Assembly: GCA_001313065.1 (NCBI GenBank)
Contig: BBFD01000053.1
Location: forward strand, 1 to 17,156
Reading direction: 5' to 3'
Source of the DNA: Silvimonas sp. JCM 19000
Lineage (GTDB): Bacteria; Pseudomonadota; Gammaproteobacteria; Burkholderiales; Chitinibacteraceae
DNA: 17,156 nt
Shown: piece by piece, positions 1 through 8,054 of the stretch
How the letters are laid out: each line of letters starts with the position of its first letter
Position numbering within the stretch: position 1 is the stretch's first letter
Notes under the pieces: generated by a model
Databases searched by the model: none
The model's input: only the letters and a program-made list of their open reading frames with translations
What the model was told of the DNA's origin: nothing
Position numbers and translations under genes: made by a program

Positions 1-513
1 CTGGCGCAAAGCCTGCGCCAGACCGACCGACTGCCCGCGCTGGTGCGCGATGACAGTAGCGCGCTCAGCCAGTTGCGCTTGCGTTGGGATGCCGCCATGC
101 ATGGCTGGGACAAATGGGTGGTCGGCTATGATGCGCGGCGCCAGATGCAGGTACTGAGCCAGTTGGGCATCGATAGCCTGCTGTCGCCGCAGTTTGTGCT
201 GTGGTTGCTGGGTGCGGCAGTGGTGATGCTGCTGATCTATCTGATTTCTTTGCGCGGCAGCAGCCAGCGCCGCGTGCTGGATGCCCAGCAAAAAAAAGCC
301 TGGCGTTTGTTCGTCCGCCGCCTGGCCCGCGCCGGTGTCGCGCCGCAGCCGGGAGAGCCGCCGCAACAATTTGCCGAACGCGCTGCCAAGGCCTTGCCCT
401 TGCATCGCGCGCGCATCCTGATTATTGCTGCATTGTATCTGGCCGCACATTACGGCCAGGACGCCAAGGCGGCGCAGCGTTTGCTGCAATCCGTACGTGG
501 CTTCCGTCCGTGA
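1..513 (+). CDS. TgpA-type transglutaminase, C-terminal part (5' end outside window)
   Basis: The frame is open from base 1 to the TGA at 511-513, so the gene begins upstream. The visible part has the layout of the C-terminus of DUF3488/DUF4129 transglutaminase-like membrane proteins: a stretch with WDAAMHGWDKWVVGYD and a following RQMQ (the segment between the transglutaminase core and the last helix), one membrane helix (about bases 190-252, FVLWLLGAAVVMLLIYLISL), then a cytoplasmic DUF4129-like tail with RRLARAGV and PPQQFAERAAKALP. The family is membrane-anchored, with a periplasmic cysteine protease-like domain; the catalytic part is not visible here. An 8-A run at 290-297 is in frame (QQKKAW) but may carry one extra Lys if runs are inflated as elsewhere in the window. 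Family assignment is fairly sure; the biological role is not known from sequence. Confidence 0.8.
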   Translation: MAQSLRQTDRLPALVRDDSSALSQLRLRWDAAMHGWDKWVVGYDARRQMQVLSQLGIDSLLSPQFVLWLLGAAVVMLLIYLISLRGSSQRRVLDAQQKKAWRLFVRRLARAGVAPQPGEPPQQFAERAAKALPLHRARILIIAALYLAAHYGQDAKAAQRLLQSVRGFRP

Positions 514-517
514 ATGC

Positions 518-534
518 CATAGCGCTGCTATGAT
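518..534 (+). promoter_or_regulatory. possible extended -10 promoter of hemH with a small inverted repeat
   Basis: TGCTATGAT at 526-534 matches an extended -10 element (TGn plus TATGAT, five of six to consensus). No convincing -35 is seen, which is usual for this promoter type. It would start transcription near 540, about 25 bases before the hemH ATG at 567. The same bases form a short inverted repeat, CATAGC-GCT-GCTATG (518-532). Inferred from motif only. Confidence 0.35.
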
Positions 535-566
535 TGCCGCCTTTGTCTTGTGCTGCGGAACGCCTC

Positions 567-1673
567 ATGCCTCGTTACCTTAAAGAGCCTGAATTCAAAC
601 ATGGCCAGGCCGCGCGCACGGGCGTGCTGCTGATCAATCTGGGCACACCGGATGCGCCCACCACAGCGGCCGTGCGGCGCTATCTGCGCGAATTTCTGTC
701 TGACCCGCGCGTGGTGGAGATTCCGCGTTTGCTGTGGCTACTGATACTCAATCTGTTTGTGCTGACCACCCGCCCCAAACAATCGGCCGCCAAATATCAA
801 TTGATCTGGAAACGCGACGGCTCGCCGCTGCTCACCTGGACCCGCAAGCAAACCGTGCTGCTCAAAGGCTATCTGGGCGAACGCGGGGGCGAACAGCCGG
901 TGGTGACCTTTGGCATGCGCTACGGCAACCCGAGCATTGCTGCGGGCCTGGACGAGCTGAAGGCGGCCGGATGCGATCGCATTCTGCTGTTGCCGCTGTA
1001 CCCGCAATATGCCGCCAGCACCACCGCCACTGCCTGCGATGCAGCGTTCGCTCATCTGCTCAAATACAGAAATCAGCCTGCCGTGCGCTCGATCCGTAGT
1101 TTTCACGACCATCCTGGCTATATTGCAGCCATGGCCCAACAAGTACGCGACTACTGGATGAACAACGGCCGTCCCGAACATTTTGTGATGAGCTTTCATG
1201 GCTTGCCGCGTTATACGCTGGACCGGGGCGATCCTTATTTCTGCCACTGCCAGAAAACCGCACGCTTGCTGGCCAGTGCGTTACAGCTGGAAGAATCGGA
1301 ATACACGGTGTCGTTTCAGTCGCGCTTTGGCCGGGCGCGCTGGCTGGAACCGTATACCGCGTCAGTGCTGCAACAGCTGGGTAAGGCAGGCACACATCGG
1401 GTTGACGTGTTCTGTCCGGGCTTTGTGGCGGACTGCCTTGAAACGCTGGAAGAAATTGCCATGGAAGGCAAGCAGACCTTCCTCGCAGCCGGGGGGCGTG
1501 AGTATCAGCATATCCCTTGTCTCAATGATTCGGCGTTGTGGATTCGCGCGTTAGCTGACTTGACCACCCAGCAACTTACAGGCTGGGAGCACCCCTTCGA
1601 CACCCGCGAAAACAGGCTGGAAGCCGCTAGAATAGCCACATCGCGATCTCGTAAGATGGGCGCGAAACAATAA
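567..1673 (+). CDS. hemH: ferrochelatase
   Basis: Protoporphyrin ferrochelatase inserts Fe2+ into protoporphyrin IX, the last step of protoheme synthesis, in the cytoplasm or at the inner membrane face. The 368-residue product is full length and unbroken. It opens with MPRYLKEPEFKHGQAARTGV, then the family signature VLLINLGTPDAP. The active-site His lies in SFHGLP (His211) and the conserved Glu in DCLETLEE (Glu292). GDPYFCHCQKTARLL is the loop typical of proteobacterial enzymes. The open frame extends upstream to a TTG at 534, but the ATG at 567 gives the usual family N-terminus and is preferred; the ribosome site before it is weak. It follows the transglutaminase gene by 53 bases and may have its own promoter there. 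The last 30 or so residues, rich in Arg and Lys, are less conserved. Confidence 0.96.
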   Translation: MPRYLKEPEFKHGQAARTGVLLINLGTPDAPTTAAVRRYLREFLSDPRVVEIPRLLWLLILNLFVLTTRPKQSAAKYQLIWKRDGSPLLTWTRKQTVLLKGYLGERGGEQPVVTFGMRYGNPSIAAGLDELKAAGCDRILLLPLYPQYAASTTATACDAAFAHLLKYRNQPAVRSIRSFHDHPGYIAAMAQQVRDYWMNNGRPEHFVMSFHGLPRYTLDRGDPYFCHCQKTARLLASALQLEESEYTVSFQSRFGRARWLEPYTASVLQQLGKAGTHRVDVFCPGFVADCLETLEEIAMEGKQTFLAAGGREYQHIPCLNDSALWIRALADLTTQQLTGWEHPFDTRENRLEAARIATSRSRKMGAKQ

Positions 1674-1687
1674 TGAAAAAAAATAAC

Positions 1688-1747
1688 TTGGGCCTTTGTG
1701 AAATAGCAGTTAAACTCAGCGGTAAGCTTAATCTTACAACCGGAGGT
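1688..1747 (+). promoter_or_regulatory. upstream region of the two-component operon (weak promoter, inverted repeat, strong RBS)
   Basis: The 82-base gap after hemH holds a weak candidate promoter (TTGGGC at 1688-1693, 17-base spacer, TAAACT at 1711-1716). An inverted repeat GTAAG-CTTAAT-CTTAC at 1722-1737 could be an operator, for example for autoregulation by the OmpR-type regulator downstream, but I cannot match it to a known box. GGAGG at 1742-1746 is a strong Shine-Dalgarno that fixes the ATG at 1756. An 8-A run lies at 1676-1683. Confidence 0.35.
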
Positions 1748-1755
1748 TTCCAACC

Positions 1756-2451
1756 ATGAGCACTCGGCTCTTTCTCGCCGAAGACGATCTCATTCTTGCG
1801 GATGCCCTCAAGACCAGTTTGTCGCAAGCCGATTTTCAGGTTGATTGCGTCAATGATGGTTCGCTGGCGCTGCAGATTCTTCTTCACAACGACTACGACG
1901 TCGTCGTCCTCGACATCGGCCTGCCCAATATGGATGGCCTGACCGTGCTCAAGAATATTCGTCAGCACAAGCCGTCGCTGCCGATCCTCATCCTGACGGC
2001 GCTTGATGGCCTGGAAGACCGTGTTGCGGGTCTGGACGCCGGTGCCGATGATTATCTGGCCAAGCCGTTTGAATTTGCCGAACTCGAAGCGCGTCTGCGC
2101 GCCCTGTTGCGCCGCAGCCAGATCCTGCCGCAGTCGGTACAGCAGCTCGGCAACCTGCGTCTTGACCGTGCTGGCCAACGCGCCTGGTGTAACGACACAC
2201 CGCTCGATCTGTCCGCCCGCGAACTGACGGTGCTCGAGATCCTGATGTCCAACATCGATCGCGTGGTGACCAAAGAACAAATCGTTTCCGAACTGGGTTC
2301 GGACAATGCCGAAGTTGGCCTGAATGCGATCGAAGTCTACGTTCACCGTCTGCGCAAGAAGCTGGAACCGTGCGGCGTGGTGATTCGTACTATCCGTGGT
2401 CTGGGCTATCTACTGGAAAAGCAGCAACCGCATTCGTTCGATGCAGGCTAA
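1756..2451 (+). CDS. OmpR-family response regulator (TctD/QseB-like)
   Basis: A 231-residue DNA-binding response regulator. The receiver domain (about residues 1-115) shows the acidic pair Asp10/Asp11, the phosphoacceptor Asp53 in VVVLDIGLPNMDG, Thr81 (LILTAL) and Lys103 (YLAKPF). A winged-helix domain follows (about 130-225), with LTVLEILMSN, VSELG, VYVHRLRKKLE and the closing TIRGLGYLLE typical of the OmpR/PhoB class. The strong GGAGG site supports the start. Its stop overlaps the kinase start by 11 bases, so the two are translationally coupled partners. The sequence resembles the TctD/QseB/PmrA subgroup. The stimulus and targets cannot be told from sequence. Confidence 0.95.
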   Translation: MSTRLFLAEDDLILADALKTSLSQADFQVDCVNDGSLALQILLHNDYDVVVLDIGLPNMDGLTVLKNIRQHKPSLPILILTALDGLEDRVAGLDAGADDYLAKPFEFAELEARLRALLRRSQILPQSVQQLGNLRLDRAGQRAWCNDTPLDLSARELTVLEILMSNIDRVVTKEQIVSELGSDNAEVGLNAIEVYVHRLRKKLEPCGVVIRTIRGLGYLLEKQQPHSFDAG

Positions 2452-3828
2452 GTACTCCCTCAAACGTCAGCTCCTGTTATGGCTGCTGATCCCCCAGCTA
2501 GTTTTATGGCTAGCTGGGGCGCTATTGAGTTTTCAGGTGGCCAGCCACGTTGCTAACGTGATGACCGACACCTCGCTGCAACAGACCGCCAACGCGCTGG
2601 CGCGTCAGGTGCATGTGCGGCCCGACGGTCAGGTCACCTTCGACTTCCCCCCCGCCGCCCGTGATCTGCTGCAAGGCTCGCTCGACGATGCCTTGATGTA
2701 TCGCATCAGCACCCTGCCCGGCGGCGTACTGGCCAGCAATGGTCAGTTTGAAGATGTGGCCGCGCCCACGCCGACGGCCAGTCACCCCGAGTTCTACACC
2801 AGCAAAAAAACAAAGACGGCACCTCGCGTGCGTTATCGGTGTTCTATCCGCTGGACCACACCGGCAATCACTGGCTGCACGTCGAAGTGGCGCGCAACCA
2901 GCAGGGCCGCAAACAACTGTCTGATCAGATCATGCTCACGATCGGCCTGCCGCTGGGTGGCCTGCTGATCGTAATGAGCGTACTGGTCTGGGTGGGTATC
3001 AATCGCGGTCTTAAGCCATTGAGTGGCTTGCAGAACTTGCTGGAAAACCGCCGCGCGCAAAATCTGGCTCCGTTTGAACTGAGCGACGCGCCGGAAGAAG
3101 TCCATGCGCTGACGCATGCGCTCAATCAATTACTCTCCACCACCAACGAAAGCGTGGCACGGCAGCGCCGTTTTATTGCCGATGCGGCACACCAACTGCG
3201 CACGCCGCTGGCCGGGCTTAAATCGCAGACCGAACTGGCGATGCGGGAGACTACCGTGCAAGGCCTGGGCGACCGCCTGAATATGGTCCACACCAGCGCC
3301 ACGCGCAGCATCCACCTGGTTAACCAGTTACTGACCCTGGCGCGCTCGGAACCGGGCACGCAAAGCGGCATGCCGCGGGTGAAGGTTGATCTGGCCAAAT
3401 TAATCCGTGACTTGACCGCAGAATCGGTGCCGCGCGCACTTGCGGCAGGCATGGACCTGGGTTGTGACACGTCGTTGAATGAAGCCGTCATCGAAGGCAA
3501 CTCCGCCTTGCTGCGCGAGCTGTTCGTTAACCTGGTCGAAAACGCCATCAAATACATTCCGCGCGGCGGCAACGTGACTGTGCGTTTGACCCAGGAAGGC
3601 AGCAATTACGTAGTCGAAGTGGAAGACGACGGCCCCGGCATTCCGGACGAAGATAAACACCGCGTATTTGAGCGCTTTTACCGCCGCGAACAAACCGGCA
3701 GTGGCTGCGGCCTGGGCATGGCCATCGTCAAGGAAATTGCCGAGCGCCACGGCGGCAGCGTTGATCTGCTTGATGCGCCGGTACATGGTTTGATTGTGCG
3801 GGTCACCTTGCCGCTGAATCCGCACTGA
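2441..3828 (+). CDS. sensor histidine kinase, TctE/2CSK type (frame broken at 2804-2810)
   Basis: Inner-membrane sensor kinase partnered with the regulator just upstream; its ATG at 2441 lies inside that gene. Order of parts: cytoplasmic Lys/Arg start, membrane helix 1 (LLLWLLIPQLVLWLAGALL), periplasmic sensor region of the 2CSK_N type, membrane helix 2 (IGLPLGGLLIVMSVLVWVGI), linker, dimerisation domain with the phospho-His in FIADAAHQLRTPLAG (codon 3190-3192), then ATPase motifs: N box NLVENAIKY, G1 EDDGPGIP, F box RVFERFYR, G2 GSGCGLGMAIV. The frame is lost at the 7-A run 2804-2810. Five As give YTSKNKDGTSRALSVFYPLD, eight give one extra Lys. The repaired protein is about 461 residues, a normal length. 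Both halves are well conserved, so I read a sequence error rather than gene decay. Confidence 0.9.
2492..2519 (+). repeat. perfect 10-bp inverted repeat inside the kinase 5' coding region
   Basis: CCCCAGCTAG (2492-2501) and CTAGCTGGGG (2510-2519) are exact reverse complements around the 8-base loop TTTTATGG. The element starts 51 bases after the kinase start codon and encodes part of membrane helix 1. It uses the leucine codon CTA twice and TTA once, where nearby leucines are mostly CTG or CTC. No T-tract follows, so it is not a classical terminator. It may lower kinase translation or stabilise the mRNA; this role is inferred. Confidence 0.6.
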
Positions 3829-3850
3829 GCAATCGTCTCAAGCACATCAA

Positions 3851-3885
3851 GGTGGGCCCGGACTGCTGTCCGCGCCCACCCTTTT
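3851..3885 (+). terminator. Rho-independent terminator of the two-component operon
   Basis: GGTGGGC (3851-3857) pairs with GCCCACC (3874-3880). After one C/C mismatch, CGGAC pairs with GTCCG around a TGCT loop. CTTTT follows directly. It lies 22 bases after the kinase stop and just before the convergent gspK stop at 3889, so the hairpin may also help end the gsp transcript from the other side, although no clear T-tract is seen in that direction. Confidence 0.8.
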
Positions 3886-3888
3886 GCA

Positions 3889-4851
3889 TTATTCGCGGCG
3901 CAACCAGACGATGCGCGGCAAGTCAGTGGTAGTGCGCTCCAGCAAGGCCTGATAGCGCAAGGTAACGCGACCAAACTGCGCCTCTACTTCGTTGATAAAG
4001 TAGGTGGTCTGCACCGTAATCGAAGTAATCGAGGTGGCCTTGAAGCTGTCCGGCAAGGTATCGCGGAACTCGCCTATATCCTTGAAGTACCGCCCGGCCC
4101 GTTTCGAGATCACGCTTTGCGCCACCGCCAGCGTCATATTCGGCACCACGGCCGTCAACACCTCGGCCGAGGCGAAATTGACGTTGACCTTGGTCTGCAA
4201 CGGCACCACGGTCACAAACGGCTGCAAGCGCGCAATGATGTCGGGCGTAAAACCGCGCACCCGTGACAGCGAGCCCAGATCAGTCAGGCGTTGATTGGCG
4301 GCGCGATACGGCGGCGTCATCGCCAGGTAGGCGTTGTCTTCAGCGCTACTGGATGAGGACAAATCAGAATCCGCGTCCTCCCAATCCGCCAGCACATCCG
4401 CCAGATCGGTCGACAATTGCAAGGTAGTGAGCAGGCGCTTGAAGCACTGCACCTGGTCATCCACGATGGCGCCTTTGTCGTCGACCAGGTTATTCAGATT
4501 GAACAAGCCGCCCTGTTCCAGAATGCGGCCACCGGCGCGCCCGCTCTCCACCGGAATCGCCGGAATCGGAATATTCCACGGCTCCAGCATATGGTCGACC
4601 TGGTTATTGCGCGCATCATCGCGCAGCGTCAGCCGCACCAGGTTGATTGAGGCGCGCACCACACCGATGGCTTCTGCCTGATCAAACTGGTTTTCCAGCT
4701 GGCGATACCACAAGGCCTGGCGCCAGGCGATCCAGGCCGCCAGCGCGGCCACCAGTGCCGCGATGCCAACTGCGGTGAGTATGGCGATGCCCTGCTGGCG
4801 TCTTGCGCGCCCCGAGCCCTTCGTAGAATTAACCAGGCGTGGCGGCATCAT
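3889..4851 (-). CDS. gspK: type II secretion minor pseudopilin GspK
   Basis: GspK is the largest minor pseudopilin and caps the tip complex (GspK-GspI-GspJ) of the type II secretion pseudopilus in the periplasm. The 320-residue product has a short basic leader and the prepilin peptidase site RRQQG|IAIL near residue 21, followed by a hydrophobic helix (LTAVGIAALVAALAAWIAW). As is normal for GspK, position +5 is not Glu (here Thr). The large periplasmic domain holds the family segments GGLFNLNNLV, LADVLADWEDADSD and KVNVNFASAEVL; an unusual run of five Ser lies in DLSSSSSAEDNAY. The ATG at 4851 overlaps the gspJ TGA as ATGA, which selects this start and implies translational coupling. It is the last gene of the gsp cluster, and its stop faces the two-component terminator. 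The frame is intact. Confidence 0.95.
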   Translation of the reverse strand: MMPPRLVNSTKGSGRARRQQGIAILTAVGIAALVAALAAWIAWRQALWYRQLENQFDQAEAIGVVRASINLVRLTLRDDARNNQVDHMLEPWNIPIPAIPVESGRAGGRILEQGGLFNLNNLVDDKGAIVDDQVQCFKRLLTTLQLSTDLADVLADWEDADSDLSSSSSAEDNAYLAMTPPYRAANQRLTDLGSLSRVRGFTPDIIARLQPFVTVVPLQTKVNVNFASAEVLTAVVPNMTLAVAQSVISKRAGRYFKDIGEFRDTLPDSFKATSITSITVQTTYFINEVEAQFGRVTLRYQALLERTTTDLPRIVWLRRE

Positions 4852-5447
4852 GGCAAGGCGTACGTCCGCTCAATGGCGCCCTGGCCGGTTTGTTGCAGCA
4901 CGATGCGCACGGCGCGCGGCAGAATATCCGCGCTACCGGTGATCGGCCAGGTGGTTTGCCAGTTGAGCGTGCTATCCATAAACGTCACTTCAAAGCGCTC
5001 CACATTCTGCAGCATCACGTGCACCACCGGCTGGGCGCGTGGCGGTTGGTCCAGCGCGTCCCACAATTCCATTTCCAGCCGACCTTCGCGCAAGCGATAA
5101 GCCACGTGGAACGGCCCGCCATCGCCCCCGGCGCGCACCAGGTCGAGCTTGGGCCATTCCGGCGCATTGGGTTGTTGATTGCCCGACAGCGGCGGCTGCA
5201 CATTGCCGGCGCTGTCGCGATAGCTACGATTAACGCTCTGGGTCAGATCGTCGCCAAAGCGGCTCATCACCAGGCTCATTTCACGCCAGCGCGTGGTTTC
5301 AGCGTCGAGGCGCAATTTGGCGTCGATCATGGTCGACAAGCCGCGATAGGCGATCAGGATCACCACTGCAAAAAAAATGCTCAGTGCGATCAGGATTTCC
5401 AGCAGCGTAAAGCCGCGTTGAGGTTCAGGTGCCGACGCGCGCGACAT
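4848..5447 (-). CDS. gspJ: type II secretion minor pseudopilin GspJ
   Basis: GspJ is a minor pseudopilin that binds GspI and GspK at the pseudopilus tip. The 199-residue protein has a 12-residue leader ending PQRG|FTLLEILIAL, with the conserved Glu at +5 of the mature protein, followed by a membrane helix and the GspJ domain (WREMSLVMSRFGDDLTQSV, RLEMELWDALD). A GGTGA ribosome site lies five bases before the ATG. The start is three bases after the gspI stop and the end overlaps gspK. An 8-base run at 5370-5377 encodes SIFFAVV. GspJ relatives usually read AIFALLSLLAYRG here, which is one residue shorter and fits five bases. So this helix may carry one spurious Phe although the frame is unbroken. 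Confidence 0.94.
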   Translation of the reverse strand: MSRASAPEPQRGFTLLEILIALSIFFAVVILIAYRGLSTMIDAKLRLDAETTRWREMSLVMSRFGDDLTQSVNRSYRDSAGNVQPPLSGNQQPNAPEWPKLDLVRAGGDGGPFHVAYRLREGRLEMELWDALDQPPRAQPVVHVMLQNVERFEVTFMDSTLNWQTTWPITGSADILPRAVRIVLQQTGQGAIERTYALP

Positions 5448-5450
5448 AAG

Positions 5451-5828
5451 TCACCAGGGTGGCTGCGGCATGGTCGGTGGCTTCGCTTCATACACGCGGA
5501 TTTCGGCGCGGCGGAACGAACGATTGGGCGAGCCGGTAATCGTCATATGCCAATGAAAATCAAAGCCGGCTTCGGATTCATGGCCGTCTTGTTCGCCCAT
5601 ATCGGGAAAGTCGCGGCGGGCGGTCAAGGTATCGATCTGGTTTTGCGCCACCCAACCCGCCAGCATGCGCGTGCGGAAATCAATGGCGGAATCGGTGCTG
5701 AAACTGGTTGCTTTGAGCGCAGCCATCAGCGCAATGGCCACCACGGCCAGCGCCACCATCACTTCGATCAGGGTAAACCCCCGCCCGCGCCGGGCGGATT
5801 CAAGCCGTGCAGGCATGACGTCAGCCAT
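5451..5828 (-). CDS. gspI: type II secretion minor pseudopilin GspI
   Basis: GspI is the minor pseudopilin thought to nucleate the tip complex with GspJ and GspK. The 125-residue length is normal. The leader ends RRGRG|FTLIEVMVALAVVAIAL, with Glu at mature +5. The C-terminal domain has WVAQNQIDTLTARRDFP and FHWHMTITGSPN, which fit the family. The ATG at 5828 overlaps the gspH stop and has AGGTGA upstream; an ATG at 5816 in the same frame is possible and would shorten the leader by four residues. The frame is intact. Confidence 0.92.
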   Translation of the reverse strand: MADVMPARLESARRGRGFTLIEVMVALAVVAIALMAALKATSFSTDSAIDFRTRMLAGWVAQNQIDTLTARRDFPDMGEQDGHESEAGFDFHWHMTITGSPNRSFRRAEIRVYEAKPPTMPQPPW

Positions 5829-6327
5829 TATTGTTGGTCACCTGCTGCGCCGAAACACGCCCCATCACATCACCTTCCAGATGCCAGTGCCCTGTTTGCG
5901 TGACCAGTTCTATGGTAAACGGTTGGTTGACGCCGGTGGAGTCAAACACAATGCGCTCGCCCAGGCGTTGCTCGCGCAAATTAACGCTCTGCGCGCTCAC
6001 TTTAAGGATATCGGGCAATTGATAGGGTTTGAGCACTTCGTGGTTGGGGATAGCCTGCCAGTCGCCATTGCCATCCTGTATCCAGAATTGATAGCCCCGA
6101 CCGTCGCTGGACCAGCCCACGCTATGGCCACCACTGATGGCCTCATCGCGCGCGTCTTCCAGTACGGCGGCCAGGCGCTGCGCCTCACGCTCGGCAATCT
6201 GCCCGTCCGACTGCCCCAGCTTGACCGCGGCCAGACCGAGGATAATGCCGATCACCGCGATCGCCACCAGGATCTCGATCAGCGTAAAGCCAAGGGCACG
6301 CAGCCGTGCCGGACGCGAGGCAGCCAT
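5821..6327 (-). CDS. gspH: type II secretion minor pseudopilin GspH
   Basis: GspH is a minor pseudopilin that links the GspG fibre to the tip complex. From the ATG at 6327 the product is 168 residues: [32 protein letters not shown], so the prepilin peptidase site is at residue 13. The GspH domain follows, with LAAVLEDARDEAISGGHSVGW and REQRLGERIVFDSTG. The open frame reaches 6390, but that would place 21 extra residues inside gspG and give an oddly long leader; 6327 lies seven bases after the gspG stop and is preferred. The frame is intact. As usual for GspH, conservation is weak beyond the N-terminal helix, so position between gspG and gspI supports the call. Confidence 0.9.
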   Translation of the reverse strand: MAASRPARLRALGFTLIEILVAIAVIGIILGLAAVKLGQSDGQIAEREAQRLAAVLEDARDEAISGGHSVGWSSDGRGYQFWIQDGNGDWQAIPNHEVLKPYQLPDILKVSAQSVNLREQRLGERIVFDSTGVNQPFTIELVTQTGHWHLEGDVMGRVSAQQVTNNNG

Positions 6328-6334
6328 CACCGGT

Positions 6335-6790
6335 TTATTGCTGCCAGGAGCCGATATCGGCGTCGTAGTTTTCGCCACCGGACTGGCCATCTGCGCCGTA
6401 ACTCATCACGTCAATTTCGCCGTGCAGGCCCGGGTTCAGATAGACATAGTCATTGCCCCACGGATCTTTGGGCAGTTTTTTTTCCAAATAGCCACCGGTT
6501 TTCCAGTTATTGGCATTGGGTTCGGTGGTCGGCTTTTCGACCAAGGCCTTGAGGCCCTGCTCGGTGGTGGGATAGCGCCCGTTATCCAGCTTGTACAGCT
6601 TGAGCGCCTGAACGACGGAACGGATATCCTGCTTGGCCGCGACCACGCGCGCATCGTTCGGGCGGTCCATGATCTTGGGCACGATCAACGCGCCCAGAAT
6701 CGCCAGAATCGTAATCACAACCAGAATTTCAATCAGCGTAAAACCACGCTGGACGGCGCGTTGCGCGCGGCCATAAACAGCTGCAGACAT
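6335..6790 (-). CDS. gspG: type II secretion major pseudopilin GspG
   Basis: GspG is the main subunit of the pseudopilus that pushes substrates through the outer-membrane secretin. The leader ends [22 protein letters not shown], with mature Glu +5. The periplasmic part carries [30 protein letters not shown] and the Ca2+-binding loop [20 protein letters not shown], all diagnostic. Two starts are possible. The ATG at 6790 (151 residues) has GAGG six bases upstream and is preferred; the ATG at 6802 (155 residues) overlaps the gspF stop as ATGA but has no ribosome site. An 8-base run at 6476-6483 encodes [12 protein letters not shown]; relatives have one residue fewer between Tyr and Pro, so one Lys may come from run inflation. 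Confidence 0.96.
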   Translation of the reverse strand: MSAAVYGRAQRAVQRGFTLIEILVVITILAILGALIVPKIMDRPNDARVVAAKQDIRSVVQALKLYKLDNGRYPTTEQGLKALVEKPTTEPNANNWKTGGYLEKKLPKDPWGNDYVYLNPGLHGEIDVMSYGADGQSGGENYDADIGSWQQ

Positions 6791-6798
6791 CGTTGACC

Positions 6799-8007
6799 TC
6801 ATTTTACAAGTTGGTTCATTTCAAAGACCGGCAGCAAAATCGCCAGCACGATCAATAACACCACGATCCCCATCAGCAACACCATGATCGGACCCAGCAG
6901 ACTGGTGAAGGTGGCGACGCGGTTTTCCAGTTCCTGGCTTTGCTGGGCGGCGGCTTTATCCAGCATATATTCCAGCCGGCCCGTTGCCTCGCCGCTGGCG
7001 ATCAGATGGATCAACACCGGCGGAAACAATTTGCTTTCATTCAGGGCGCGCGACAGCGTCATCCCTTCGCGCACCTGGCGCGAGGCTTCTTGCACTGCCT
7101 CGCGCAAGGGCAAGTTGCCGATTACGCCCACCGCCGCTTGCAAGGCTTTGAGCAAAGGCACGCCACTGCCCACCAGAATGGCAAGCGTCGAGGCCAGGCG
7201 CGCCGTGTTACCAGCACGCACAAAGCGCCCGAACAAAGGCAGACGCAGCACCCAGGCATCAAAGGTGCGCCGCACCGCTTCTTGCTTGAGTGCACGCCAA
7301 CTGAGAAAACCTGCGGCAATCGCCACCAGCAACATCAACCAACCCCATGAGCGCACCGCCGCCGACAACCACAACATGGCGACCGTCAAAAAAACGGCAA
7401 TTGCTGTTTGGCGCTCTGGAACACCGTCACCATCTGCGGCACGACCCAGGTGAGCAGCCCTACCACCACCAGGATGGAGACTGACATCACCACCGCCGGA
7501 TACACAAAGGCCAGCGCCACTTTGCTGCCCAGCGCCGCGCGGCTTTCGAGATAATCAGCCAGCCGCTGCATCACCGTCCCGGCTTTGCCGGACTCTTCGC
7601 CCGCCGCCACGATGGTGCGATACAACTCGGGGAACGCGCCGGTTTGCCGCGTCAATGCTTGCGACAAAGAAGCGCCGGACAGGATTTCGCTACGCAAAGC
7701 CGCCGACAGACGCTTTTCTTTTTTTCGTCCTCGCTCTGCTCCAGCAAGACCGCCAGCGCTTGTTCGATGGTCAGACCGGCATCAAGCAAAGTGGCAAACT
7801 GGCGGGTCCAGATGGCCAGCTTTTGCGTGCCCAGCCCGCGCGCGGTGCCAAAGCGGCGTTTGGGCTGCGCGCTGATGGCGTCGAGTTCGCTGACCCACAT
7901 ACCCTGGTCGCGCAATAGCTGGCGCGCCTGGCGCGGCGTGTCGGCTTCGATCAGCCACGTTTGTTGCCGCCATCCTGTTGCACGGCCACATATCGGAACG
8001 CGGTCAC
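6799..8007 (-). CDS. gspF: type II secretion inner-membrane platform protein GspF (three frame breaks)
   Basis: GspF is the polytopic inner-membrane protein of the assembly platform; it contacts the GspE ATPase and GspL. The repaired length is about 401 residues, normal for the family. Visible parts: [20 protein letters not shown] at the N-terminus, first T2SSF domain ([30 protein letters not shown], then membrane helices [20 protein letters not shown]), second T2SSF domain ([41 protein letters not shown]). Breaks: one base missing at about 7954 (GG reduced to G), and runs at 7719-7725 and 7388-7394 with seven bases. Five bases give [12 protein letters not shown] and QLPFLTVAML; relatives read LPLLT at the latter site. 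The GTG start at 8007 has CGGAG eight bases upstream. Confidence 0.9.
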
Positions 8008-8054
8008 AGGTCAGTCTCCGGGTTAGAAGCATCGGGGCATCCGGCGCGTCGGCG

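Noticed and set aside
2646..2652. Seven-C run in the kinase gene as another frame error
   Set aside because: It is in frame (DFPPAARD) and the protein reads normally on both sides.
2804..2810. Programmed ribosomal frameshifting at the kinase A-run
   Set aside because: The same kind of run breaks many unrelated genes here, and no stimulatory structure or alternate product is evident; a general cause fits better.
4839..5903. Long plus-strand open frame of 354 codons opposite gspJ and gspI
   Set aside because: It lies antisense to well-supported pseudopilin genes, is rich in His, Gln and Arg as expected from an antisense frame, and has no recognisable domain.
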